Source of the DNA: Burkholderiales bacterium | GTDB taxonomy: Bacteria; Pseudomonadota; Gammaproteobacteria; Burkholderiales; Burkholderiaceae_C | NCBI GenBank assembly: GCA_016213265.1 | Contig: JACRBA010000103.1 | Coordinates: 1 to 44,047 of the forward strand | Reading direction: 5' to 3' | DNA length: 44,047 nucleotides | Shown: in pieces, positions 7,812-15,608 of the stretch | Layout of the letters: each line of letters starts with the position of its first letter | How positions within the stretch are numbered: position 1 is the first letter of the stretch | Position numbers and translations under genes: made by a program | The notes under the pieces: generated by a model | Databases searched by the model: none | What the model saw: the letters and a program-made list of their open reading frames with translations, nothing else | What the model was told of the DNA's origin: nothing

Positions 7812-10198
7812 GCAGGACGCGGTGGCGCCGTGCCGCAGCGGCCGCGGGGCTCGCCGCCCTGGGGCTGCTGGCGCTGCGCGTGCTGCCGCATGCGTCCCTG
7901 CGCGAGCAGGTGGACACCTCCACCGCCGTGGTGGACCGCCACGGCGAGCTGCTGCGCCTGACGCTGGCCGCCGACCAGCAGTACCGCCTGTGGGTGCCAC
8001 TGGACGACATCCCGCCCGCCATGGTGCAGGCCACGCTGCTGTACGAGGACCGCGCCTTCTGGTGGCACCCGGGTGTGAACCCCGCGGCGCTGGTGCGCAG
8101 CGCCTGGCAGATGACCCAAGGCGGGCGGCGCCAGGGCGGCTCCACCCTCACCATGCAGCTGGCTCGGCGCCTGTACGGGCTGGACAGCCGCCACCCGGCC
8201 GGCAAGCTGCAGCAGATGGCCGCCGCGCTGTGGATCGAGGCCCGGCACGGCAAGCGCGAGATCCTGGAGACCTACCTCAACACCGCGCCCTACGGCGGCA
8301 ACATCGAGGGGGTGGGGGCGGCCAGCGTCGTGTACTTCCAGCACGGCGCCGCCACGCTGGCGCTGCCCGAGGCGCTGGCGCTCGCGGTGATCCCCCAGAA
8401 CCCGGCCCAGCGCACGCCCCGTGCCGGGGGCCCACCCGAGTTGGAGGCCGCACGCCACCGCCTGTGGGCCGCCTGGCGCGAGGCGCATCCCGACTCGCTC
8501 GCCGAGGCCACGCTGCCGCCGCTGCCCGCCCGCGGCCGTGCCCAACTGCCTTTCGCCGCCCCGCACGCCACCGACATGCTGCTGCGCCAGGCCGCCGCCA
8601 CCCCGTGGCAGGCGGGCGCTGCCGCGCCGCGCGCCACGCTGCACACGACGCTGGACCTGCGCATGCAGCGCACCCTCGAGCGCGTGACCGCCGATTACCT
8701 CGCCACCCGCGCCGGCCTGGGCCTGCGCAACGCCAGCGCCCTGCTGCTGGATGCCGCCACCATGGAGGTGCGCGCCGCCGTCGGCTCGGCCAACTACCAC
8801 GACGCCGCCATCGAGGGCCAGGTGAACGGCACGCTGGGCAAGCGCTCGCCCGGCTCCACGCTCAAGCCCTTCATCTATGCCCTGGCGCTGGACCAGGGCC
8901 TGCTGCACCCGCGCACGCTGCTGAAGGACGCGCCCACCGCCTTCGGCCCCTTCACCCCCGAGAACTTCGACGGCCAGTTCATGGGCCCGGTGGCCGCGCA
9001 GGACGCGCTCACCCGCAGCCGCAACGTGCCGGCCGTGGCCGTGGCCGCGCAGCTGAGCCAGCCGGGCCTGTACCAGTTCCTGCAGCGCGCCGGGGTGTCA
9101 CGCCTGCGCAGCGAAGCCCACTACGGCCTGGCCCTGGTGCTGGGCGGCGGCGAGGTCACGCCCGAGGAGCTGGCGCGCCTGTACGCGGTGCTGGCCAATG
9201 GCGGCACGCTGCGGCCGCTGGCCTACACCCGCGCCGACGCCGACACCGACACCGACACCGAGGCCCACGCTGCCGAGGCCGCCCGACAAGCGCCGACGCA
9301 CCTGATCAGCCCCGAAGCGGCCTTCATCACGCTGGACATGCTGCGCCAGACGCCGCGCCCCGACACCGGCGCCCCGGCCCAGCCGCCCATCGCGTGGAAG
9401 ACGGGCACCTCCTGGGGCTTCCGCGATGCGTGGACGGCCGGTGTCTTCGGCCGCCATGTGTTGGTGGTGTGGGTGGGCAGCTTCGATGGAGACGGCAACC
9501 CCGCCTACATCGGCCTGGAGGCCGCCGCGCCGCTGTTCCTGCGCATGGTGGACGCGCTGCGCGCCCAGGGGCTGGACCCGGGCGAGGTGCCCGGCGCCCT
9601 GCCCGCCGACCTGCGCCGCGTGGAGGTGTGTGCCACCACCGGCGGCCCGCCCGACGCGCTGTGCCCCGCGCGCACCACCACCTGGTTCATCGCGGGCAAG
9701 TCGCCGCTGGGGCCCACGCCGACCTCGCTCTCGCCGGGCGGCGGCCACCGCGCCGTGTGGGTGGATGGGCGCACCGGCCAGCCGCTGTGCGGCCCCGATG
9801 CCGCGCGCCAGCCCCATGCCCGGCAGGTGGTGGTGGAGTCGTGGGGCAGCGACATGCAGCGCCTGTTCCGCCAGGCCGGCCTGCCGCGCCGCCAGCTGGC
9901 GGTCGACTGCGCCGGCCCGGGTGAGGCCGCCGCGGCGGAGGCACCCACCATCGTGTCGCCCCTGCGTGGCGTGCGCTACCTGCTCGACCCGCGCCGCAGC
10001 GAGCCGCTGGCCCTGCGTGCCGAGGCCAGCCAGGGCGTGAAAACGCTGCACTGGTTCGCCGACGACGGCCTGCTGGGCCGCAGCGCGCCCGGCGAGCCCC
10101 TGGCCTGGCGCCCGCCGCGCCCCGGCCGCTACCAGCTGCGCGTGGTGGACGACCAGGGCCGGGCCGACGTGCGCGAGCTGCAGGTGGACGTGCCCTGA
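7808..10198 (+). CDS. pbpC: Penicillin-binding protein 1C (PbpC), bifunctional transglycosylase/transpeptidase-like
   Basis: PBP1C is an inner-membrane peptidoglycan synthase with a GT51 glycosyltransferase and a penicillin-binding domain. The product is 796 aa. The GTG start at 7808 overlaps the stop of the macroglobulin gene (GTGA). An N-terminal membrane helix covers about residues 9-26. The GT51 motifs are EDRAFWWHPG (catalytic Glu80) and QGGSTLTMQLAR (from 109). The penicillin-binding motifs are STLK (Ser350, Lys353), SRN (Ser404) and KTG (Lys531). The C-terminal 200 residues match the PBP1C-specific beta domain (PLRGVRYLLDP and on). All catalytic residues are present. Pairing with a thioester macroglobulin suggests a shared role in guarding and repairing a breached envelope. 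A short repeated Asp-Thr insert lies in the transpeptidase domain. Confidence 0.96.
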   Translation: MSRTRWRRAAAAAGLAALGLLALRVLPHASLREQVDTSTAVVDRHGELLRLTLAADQQYRLWVPLDDIPPAMVQATLLYEDRAFWWHPGVNPAALVRSAWQMTQGGRRQGGSTLTMQLARRLYGLDSRHPAGKLQQMAAALWIEARHGKREILETYLNTAPYGGNIEGVGAASVVYFQHGAATLALPEALALAVIPQNPAQRTPRAGGPPELEAARHRLWAAWREAHPDSLAEATLPPLPARGRAQLPFAAPHATDMLLRQAAATPWQAGAAAPRATLHTTLDLRMQRTLERVTADYLATRAGLGLRNASALLLDAATMEVRAAVGSANYHDAAIEGQVNGTLGKRSPGSTLKPFIYALALDQGLLHPRTLLKDAPTAFGPFTPENFDGQFMGPVAAQDALTRSRNVPAVAVAAQLSQPGLYQFLQRAGVSRLRSEAHYGLALVLGGGEVTPEELARLYAVLANGGTLRPLAYTRADADTDTDTEAHAAEAARQAPTHLISPEAAFITLDMLRQTPRPDTGAPAQPPIAWKTGTSWGFRDAWTAGVFGRHVLVVWVGSFDGDGNPAYIGLEAAAPLFLRMVDALRAQGLDPGEVPGALPADLRRVEVCATTGGPPDALCPARTTTWFIAGKSPLGPTPTSLSPGGGHRAVWVDGRTGQPLCGPDAARQPHARQVVVESWGSDMQRLFRQAGLPRRQLAVDCAGPGEAAAAEAPTIVSPLRGVRYLLDPRRSEPLALRAEASQGVKTLHWFADDGLLGRSAPGEPLAWRPPRPGRYQLRVVDDQGRADVRELQVDVP
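9236..9259 (+). repeat. Hexanucleotide tandem repeat inside pbpC
   Basis: One GACGCC unit is followed by three GACACC units, giving Asp-Ala-Asp-Thr-Asp-Thr-Asp-Thr at about residues 477-484 of PBP1C, between the SxN and KTG motifs. The unit is six bases, so gain or loss of a copy would keep the frame. Confidence 0.8.
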
Positions 10199-10229
10199 TG
10201 CCTGAGGGCGGGGCGACGACAATGCCGCC

Positions 10230-10769
10230 ATGGCCGACACGCCCGCGCTCAAGTACCTCGCCGGCTACCCCGCCCACCTGCACGCCCAGGTGCAGCAGCT
10301 CATCGACGAAGGCCGGCTGGGCGCCTACCTGGCCCAGCGCTACCCCGACACCCACGAGGTGCGCACCGACGGCGCGCTGTACGACTACGTGATGGCGCTG
10401 AAGGAGCGCTTCATGCGCCAGTCGGCGCCCATCGCCAAGGTGGCCTACGACAACCGGCTGCAGCTGCTGCAGCAGGCGCTGGGCACCCACACGCGCGTCA
10501 GCCGCGTACAGGGCGGCCAGCTCAAGGCCAAGCGCGAGATCCGCATCGCCAGCGTGTTCCGCCAGGCGCCGGCCGCCTTCCTGCGCATGATCGTGGTGCA
10601 CGAGCTGGCGCACCTGAAGGAGCGCGAGCACGGCAAGGCCTTCTACGCCCTGTGCGAGTACATGGAGCCCGCCTACCACCAGCTCGAGTTTGACCTGCGC
10701 CTGTGGCTCACGGCCCGCGAGCTTGGCCAGGCGGACGCGGCGCCTGCCGGGCTCAGCCCGGCCGCCTGA
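10230..10769 (+). CDS. YgjP-like M48-type metallopeptidase (DUF45)
   Basis: The 179-aa product carries the zinc motif HELAHLKEREHGKAFY: His124 and His128 of HExxH with Glu125 as catalytic base, and His134 as likely third ligand. This arrangement is typical of the YgjP/WLM-like metallopeptidase family of soluble cytoplasmic proteins. There is no signal peptide. The N-terminal 90 residues are helical and rich in Gln and Leu. It sits 31 nt after pbpC on the same strand. It overlaps the convergent downstream gene by 17 nt at its 3' end. Family assignment rests on the zinc motif and size; the natural substrate is unknown. Confidence 0.88.
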   Translation: MADTPALKYLAGYPAHLHAQVQQLIDEGRLGAYLAQRYPDTHEVRTDGALYDYVMALKERFMRQSAPIAKVAYDNRLQLLQQALGTHTRVSRVQGGQLKAKREIRIASVFRQAPAAFLRMIVVHELAHLKEREHGKAFYALCEYMEPAYHQLEFDLRLWLTARELGQADAAPAGLSPAA

Positions 10770-11241
10770 ACCCGCCCTCGGCCCAGGCCAGCGCCTGCGC
10801 CGCCCCCAGCCGGAAATCGGGCCGCACGCGCGCCTCGGCCCGCTTCTCGCCGAAGGCGTCCACTGCGGCCAGCACCGCGTAGGGCTCGTACTCGTCGGGC
10901 ACGATGTCCAGCGTCACGGTCAGGCGCTCGCCCTCGTGCTCGATGTCCAGCTGCTTGTGCAGCCGCGCATGCAGCTGCTGCTCGTGGCGGCGGATCACCT
11001 CGCTGGCGGTCTTCACCAGCGTGTTGAACGCCGAGGTGTCCAGCGGCTTGGGGTTCTTCTTGTCGCGGCCCATGGTCCACGGGCCCACCAGCGCGGGCTC
11101 GGCCTGGCCGTCCTTGAACATCTGCACGGCCCAGCCGTCGTCGTCCTCGTTCTTGATGACCTTGGCCGTCCAGCCGTTGTCGCGCCACAGGCGCGGCTCC
11201 TGCACACGCTCGCCGGCGTCGTCTCGTTCGTCACTGTCCAT
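10753..11241 (-). CDS. Conserved-looking acidic protein of unknown function
   Basis: A 162-aa soluble protein starts at the ATG at 11241. The frame continues upstream, but that part reads as low-complexity Arg/Gly/Pro shadow, so the internal Met is preferred. The N-terminus is acidic (MDSDERDDAGERVQEPRLW). Next comes a compact segment with DNGWTAKVIKNEDDDGWAVQM and GPWTMGRDKKNPKPLD. A helix, then a strand-rich end, LDIVPDEYEPYAVLAAVD, follow. There are no catalytic motifs, signal peptide or membrane segments. It is divergent from the hydrolase gene at 11315, with 73 nt between them for both promoters. I do not recognise a family. Confidence 0.75.
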   Translation of the reverse strand: MDSDERDDAGERVQEPRLWRDNGWTAKVIKNEDDDGWAVQMFKDGQAEPALVGPWTMGRDKKNPKPLDTSAFNTLVKTASEVIRRHEQQLHARLHKQLDIEHEGERLTVTLDIVPDEYEPYAVLAAVDAFGEKRAEARVRPDFRLGAAQALAWAEGGFRRPG

Positions 11242-11314
11242 GCGGGCATGGTAGACGCCTGCGGTGCCAGGGCGCACAGTGGGCTCCTTCTTCTCACCTC
11301 CCCCGCGCCACGCG

Positions 11315-12535
11315 ATGCCCCACCTCCCCACGCCACCGGCCCCCGGCCTGCCGCCACCCGCCCTGCGCCCGGGCCTGCCGCTGCGTGCGGCCGACCTGCG
11401 CGGCCTGGCGCGGCTGGCGGTGGACGGCGTGCTCGGCGTCACCGACGTGGTCGAGGCCATGCACCACACCATCGCCCGCCGCCCCGCGCCGCTGGGCAAG
11501 GCGCCGTCCGGGCGGCCCGGGGGCATCACCGGCTTCGTCTACCGCGCGGTGCGCGGCGGCACCCGCGTCGTCGGCACGGGGCTGGACACGCTGCTCGGCG
11601 CGCTGCCGCTGGACCGCACGGCCACCACGCCGCAACGCGAGGCGCTCATCGCCGCCCTGAACGGCGTGTTCGGCGACCACCTGGCCGACAGCGGCAACCC
11701 GCTGGCCATTCCGATGCAGTGGCGGGTCGGCGGCCAGCCGCTGCAGCAGCCGCCCGCTGACGCCAGCGACCGCGTGCTGCTGCTGGTGCACGGCCTGGCC
11801 ATGAACGACCTGCAGTGGCAGCGTCACGGGCACGACCATGGCACCGCGCTGGCACAGGCGCTGGGCCACACGCCCGTCTGGCTGCACTACAACACCGGCC
11901 GCCACATCTCGCAGAACGGGCGGGAGCTGGCCGACCAGCTGGACGCCCTGCTCGCCGCCTGGCCGGTGCCCGTGCGCGAGCTGGCCATCGTGGGCCACAG
12001 CATGGGCGGCCTGGTGGCGCGCAGCGCCTGCCACGTGGGCGAGGGCCGCCCCTGGCGCCGCGTGCTGCGCCACCTGGCCTGCCTGGGCTCGCCCCACCAC
12101 GGCGCCCCGCTCGAGCGCAGCGGACGCCTGGCCGACCTCGCCCTGGGCCTGAGCCCCTACGCCGCCCCGCTGGCCCGCCTGGGCATGGCGCGCAGCGCCG
12201 GCATCACCGACCTGCGTTTCGGCAACCTGCAGGACGCCGACTGGCAGCAGCACCCGCACCGGCACCGCCAGCACCACGACGACCGCCACCCCACCCCGCT
12301 GCCGAAGGGCGTGAACGTGTGGCTGGTGGCCGCCACCCGCAGCGCGCACACCGACCTCGCCCGCCTGCGCGGTGACGGCCTGGTGCCGGTGGCCAGCGCG
12401 CTGGGCGAGCACACCGACCCCGCGCGCTCGCTGGGCGTGCCCGCGTCGCACCGGCTCGTGGTGCCGCGCGCCGGGCACTTCGACCTGCTGGACCATCCCG
12501 AGGTCTTCGCCCACCTGCGCGACTGGCTGCGCTGA
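11315..12535 (+). CDS. Alpha/beta hydrolase, lipase-like (GHSMGG)
   Basis: The 406-aa protein has a central alpha/beta-hydrolase fold. LLLVHGLAMNDLQW supplies the strand and oxyanion HG motif, and VGHSMGGLVARS the nucleophile elbow with Ser229. GDGLVPVASALG probably carries the acid, and GHFDLLDHPEV near the end carries the likely catalytic His. The N-terminal 150 residues (LAVDGVLGVTDVVEAMHHTI) are an extra helical region. The overall pattern resembles PGAP1/lipase-type esterases. A GTG at 11264 would add 17 residues. I prefer the ATG at 11315 because the added part is not conserved-looking, though neither has a clear ribosome site. The small membrane protein follows after 2 nt, suggesting co-expression. 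Confidence 0.88.
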   Translation: MPHLPTPPAPGLPPPALRPGLPLRAADLRGLARLAVDGVLGVTDVVEAMHHTIARRPAPLGKAPSGRPGGITGFVYRAVRGGTRVVGTGLDTLLGALPLDRTATTPQREALIAALNGVFGDHLADSGNPLAIPMQWRVGGQPLQQPPADASDRVLLLVHGLAMNDLQWQRHGHDHGTALAQALGHTPVWLHYNTGRHISQNGRELADQLDALLAAWPVPVRELAIVGHSMGGLVARSACHVGEGRPWRRVLRHLACLGSPHHGAPLERSGRLADLALGLSPYAAPLARLGMARSAGITDLRFGNLQDADWQQHPHRHRQHHDDRHPTPLPKGVNVWLVAATRSAHTDLARLRGDGLVPVASALGEHTDPARSLGVPASHRLVVPRAGHFDLLDHPEVFAHLRDWLR

Positions 12536-12537
12536 CC

Positions 12538-13020
12538 ATGCCCGCGCTGCCACCGCCCCGCTTCGCCTGGCGCGCCGTGCTCATCGGCTGGCTGCTCGCC
12601 ACGGTGTTCAGCGGCGTGCCGTCCACGGTGTGGGCGCTGGCCACCGGCGGCGACCCGTGGGAGGCCACGCGCGCCGCCGGCCGCATGCTGCTGCCGAAGG
12701 CGCAGGCGCTGCCCGTGCTGTTCGCCGCGGCGGCCGTGGTGCACGGCAGCCTGTCCACCTTCTGGGCGCTGGTCTGCGCCTACGCGCTGCCCACGCGTCA
12801 CACCGCGCCGTGGGCGCTGGCGCTGATCACCGCGGTGGGCCTGTGCAACCTGCTCGTGGTGGCGCCGCGCGCCTTCCCCGACGTGGCCGCCCTGGCCTTC
12901 TGGCCGCAGATGGCCGACCACTGGGCCTGGGGCGCGTTGATGGCACTCGGCCTGGCTTGGGGTTCCCGCGTCAGTCCCCAGCCGCCAGCCCCTGCAGCGC
13001 CACAGGCGACGCCCCGCTGA
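12538..13020 (+). CDS. Small polytopic membrane protein of unknown function
   Basis: The 160-aa protein has four hydrophobic stretches (AVLIGWLLATVFSGVPSTVW, ALPVLFAAAAVVHGSLSTFW, WALALITAVGLCNLLVVAP and WAWGALMALGLAWG), consistent with four membrane helices. The C-terminus is a Pro/Ala-rich tail. The ATG lies 2 nt after the stop of the lipase-like gene, so they probably form an operon. Its last 50 nt overlap, tail to tail, the 3' end of the receiver-kinase gene on the other strand. No family is recognised. Confidence 0.75.
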   Translation: MPALPPPRFAWRAVLIGWLLATVFSGVPSTVWALATGGDPWEATRAAGRMLLPKAQALPVLFAAAAVVHGSLSTFWALVCAYALPTRHTAPWALALITAVGLCNLLVVAPRAFPDVAALAFWPQMADHWAWGALMALGLAWGSRVSPQPPAPAAPQATPR

Positions 13021-14152
13021 CGGCCCGGCGAGGCATCTCCCACATGAAGCGCACACGCCCGTCGCCGGAGGCGGCGCGCACCTGGCCGCCATGCGCGCGC
13101 ACGAACTGGTCGACAATGAAAAGGCCCAGGCCCAGGCCGTCGCGCCGCTCTTCGGGCGCCTTGAAGGGCAGGAACAGCCGAGGCAGCAGCTCAGGGTCGA
13201 GGCTGCCCGCGTTGTCCACCTCCGCCACCAGCCGTCCGGCGTCGCGCCCGTCCAGGCGCACGTGTACCGTCTCCCCGGGTGCGCCGTGCGCCAGCGCGTT
13301 GACCAGCAGGTTGGAAAACACCTGTGCCAGGCGGTCGGCGTCGAAGTGCCCCGCCAGGTCGCCTTGCGCATGCAGCTCGATGCGCGCTTCAGGCGCCGCC
13401 TGCATCACCTCCGCGATGGCCGAGCGGGAGACGGCCGCCAGGTCATGGTCGGCCAGCTGGGGCTGCCAGGCGCCACTGCGCAAACGGCTGAAGTCCAGAA
13501 GCTGCGAGATCATGCGCGCCATGCGCATGCCGCTGGACCGGATGCGCTCGGCCGCGCCCAGCACCCGCTCGTCACCGCCCAGCCTGCGCACCACCTCGGC
13601 CCCCATCAGCACGGCCGACAGCGGCGTACGCAGGTCGTGGCCCAGGACGGCCGCCATGGTCTCGTTCAAGCGCACCAGTTGCTCCAGTGCCTGGTTGTGC
13701 TGGCGGAGCTCGCGCCGCTGCGCGTGGAGCTGCACGAAGACCTCCACCTTGCTGACGATCACCCGCGGATCGACGGGCTTGTGCAGGAAGTCGACCGCAC
13801 CCGCCTCGTACCCGCGGAAGGAGCGCCCCGAATCCATGGGCGAGGCCGTGAGGAAGATGATGGGCACCTCGCGTGTGCGCTGCGTGCCCCGCATGAGTTC
13901 GGCCAAGGCGAAGCCGTCCATGTCCGGCATATGCACGTCCAGCAGGGCCAACGCCACCTCATGCTGCAGCAGCAACTCCAGCGCCTCGGTGCCGCCGCCC
14001 GCGGTCAGCACCTGCAGGCCGGGGCGGGCGATGAGTGCCCTCATGGCAATGAGGTTCTCCGGCACGTCATCCACCACCAGCAGCTTGACCGGCGGCAGCG
14101 GTGGCAGAGCAGGCAGCGCGGCCGGCCCCGGGGGAGGTACCGCGGGCATCAT
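12971..14152 (-). CDS. Response regulator-histidine kinase hybrid (REC-HisKA-HATPase)
   Basis: This is a soluble 393-aa signalling protein with the receiver domain first (residues about 22-140; acidic pair in LLVVDDVPEN, phosphoacceptor Asp72 in LALLDVHMPDMDG, Thr102, Lys125). A dimerisation and phosphotransfer domain with His172 in GHDLRTPL follows. Then comes an ATPase domain with N-box VFSNLLVNALAHG and G2 box DGLGLGLFIVDQF. There is no membrane segment. The start chosen is the ATG at 14152, which overlaps the CheB stop (ATGATG arrangement, TGA at 14149-14151). It is the last gene of a four-gene operon. It probably takes phosphate from the upstream hybrid kinase, or senses through its own receiver. 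Confidence 0.92.
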   Translation of the reverse strand: MMPAVPPPGPAALPALPPLPPVKLLVVDDVPENLIAMRALIARPGLQVLTAGGGTEALELLLQHEVALALLDVHMPDMDGFALAELMRGTQRTREVPIIFLTASPMDSGRSFRGYEAGAVDFLHKPVDPRVIVSKVEVFVQLHAQRRELRQHNQALEQLVRLNETMAAVLGHDLRTPLSAVLMGAEVVRRLGGDERVLGAAERIRSSGMRMARMISQLLDFSRLRSGAWQPQLADHDLAAVSRSAIAEVMQAAPEARIELHAQGDLAGHFDADRLAQVFSNLLVNALAHGAPGETVHVRLDGRDAGRLVAEVDNAGSLDPELLPRLFLPFKAPEERRDGLGLGLFIVDQFVRAHGGQVRAASGDGRVRFMWEMPRRAVSGASPVALQGLAAGD

Positions 14153-14754
14153 GTGGGCTCCTTGGCCAGCCACTGCGCCATGTCACGCAGCGTGAGCACG
14201 GCGTCTGCGCCGGCATGGGCGAGCGCCGCGGCCGGCATCACGGGCACGCGTGCATCGTCCGGGTCCTGCACCCAGGCCGTGCCACCCGCCCGCCGCACCG
14301 CCGACAGGCCGGCGCTGCCGTCGTCGCTGGCTCCGGTGAGCAGGATGGCCAGCAAGCCCGCGCCGAAAGCGGCCGCGGCCGATTCGAACAGCGGGTCAAT
14401 CGCGGGGCGGGAGAAGCGCACAGGCGCCTCGGCCGACAGAGCGAGTGTGCTGCCGCGCTCGACGAGCAGGTGGTAGTCCGGAGGGGCCACCACCACCGTC
14501 GCCGGCATGAGCGGCATCTTGTCCTCCGCCTCACGCACAGGCAGCGCGCAGCGCCGCGCCAGCAGCGCCGCCAGCCCGCTGGGCCGGGCTGGCGGCAGGT
14601 GCACCACCACCATCACGGGCGGCCGCCAGTGCGCAGGGATCGCGGCCAGGAGCGTGGAGATGGCTTCCACACCGCCCGCAGAGGCCCCCATCACCACCGC
14701 CCGGGCATCACGCATGGGACATATTGACGATCGTGTCATGGTTGCCTGTCTCAT
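14149..14754 (-). CDS. cheB: CheB-type protein-glutamate methylesterase, catalytic domain only
   Basis: The 201-aa protein corresponds to the methylesterase half of CheB; the usual N-terminal receiver domain is absent. The likely catalytic triad is Ser25 in VMGASAGGVEA, His52 in VVVHLPPARPSG and Asp145 in LLTGASDDGSAG. CheB hydrolyses methyl-glutamate esters on chemoreceptors, or deamidates Gln. No chemoreceptor, CheA or CheW gene is nearby, so the substrate may be elsewhere or non-canonical. The start at 14754 overlaps the CheR stop by four bases (ATGA) and its stop overlaps the next gene, so expression is tightly coupled. Confidence 0.93.
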   Translation of the reverse strand: MRQATMTRSSICPMRDARAVVMGASAGGVEAISTLLAAIPAHWRPPVMVVVHLPPARPSGLAALLARRCALPVREAEDKMPLMPATVVVAPPDYHLLVERGSTLALSAEAPVRFSRPAIDPLFESAAAAFGAGLLAILLTGASDDGSAGLSAVRRAGGTAWVQDPDDARVPVMPAAALAHAGADAVLTLRDMAQWLAKEPT

Positions 14755-15608
14755 GCCCGCCGGCGGAACAGACGCTGCGCCGCGTCCACCGGCTCGAAGG
14801 CGTGGGCATGGGCTCCGAACTGCAAGGATTCCCGGCTTCCGAGGCCGAGGAAGCCGCGCGGCACCAGCGCCTCATGAAACAAGCCCACCGCCCTGTCCTG
14901 CAGCTCGCGGTTGAAGTAGATGAGCACATTGCGGCAGGACACGAGGTGGACTTCCGAGAACACGCTGTCGGTGGCCAGGCTGTGGTCGGCGAAGACCATC
15001 TGGCGCTTCAGCCGCCGGTCGAACACGGCACCGTCGTAGCCCGCCGTGCAGTAGTCGGACAGCGACGCAATTCCGCCCGCTGCCTGGTAGTTGCGGCTGT
15101 AGCTCGCCATGCGCTGCAACGGGTACACACCGGCCTCGGCGGCACGCAGCGCCATGGGGTGGATGTCCGTGGCGTACACGATGGTGCGACTGAGCAGCCC
15201 TTCTTCTTCCAGCAGCACGGCCAGCGACCAGGCTTCCTCGCCCGTGGCGCACCCCGCCACCCACACCTTCAGCGAAGGGTAGGTGGCCAGCACGGGCAGC
15301 ACCTCGCGACGCAGGGCGAGAAAGTACGCCGGGTCGCGGAACATCTCCGACACCTGGACGGTGAAAAACTGCAGGGCCTGCTGGAAGGCGGCCGCGTCGT
15401 GCAGCAGGCGGTGCTGCAGCTCGCCCAGGTGGGCGCAGCCGAAGTGCCGCAGCGCCTGGCGCATGCGGCGGCGCAGAGAGGCCTCGGCATAGTCGCGGAA
15501 ATCGTGCTGCCAGCGGCGGTACACCGCCTCCAGCAGCAGCCGCGTCTCCAGGTCGAACAGCGCCTCGTCTTCCGCGCCGTCGGGCGCATCGTCCAGGCCC
15601 GCGCTCAC
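14751..15608 (-). CDS. cheR: CheR-type protein-glutamate O-methyltransferase
   Basis: The 285-aa enzyme transfers methyl groups from S-adenosylmethionine to glutamates of chemoreceptor-like proteins. Visible motifs are the N-terminal helical domain (RDYAEASLRRRMRQALRHFG), TVQVSEMFRDP, the SAM-binding loop VWVAGCATGEEAWSLA, and VSCRNVLIYFNRELQ. The frame is open further upstream, but that part lies inside the kinase gene. The GTG at 15608 overlaps the kinase stop (GTGA) and gives the normal CheR length, so it is chosen. It sits between a hybrid kinase and CheB, in a CheB/CheR/kinase signalling module rather than a flagellar chemotaxis cluster. Confidence 0.94.
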   Translation of the reverse strand: MSAGLDDAPDGAEDEALFDLETRLLLEAVYRRWQHDFRDYAEASLRRRMRQALRHFGCAHLGELQHRLLHDAAAFQQALQFFTVQVSEMFRDPAYFLALRREVLPVLATYPSLKVWVAGCATGEEAWSLAVLLEEEGLLSRTIVYATDIHPMALRAAEAGVYPLQRMASYSRNYQAAGGIASLSDYCTAGYDGAVFDRRLKRQMVFADHSLATDSVFSEVHLVSCRNVLIYFNRELQDRAVGLFHEALVPRGFLGLGSRESLQFGAHAHAFEPVDAAQRLFRRRA

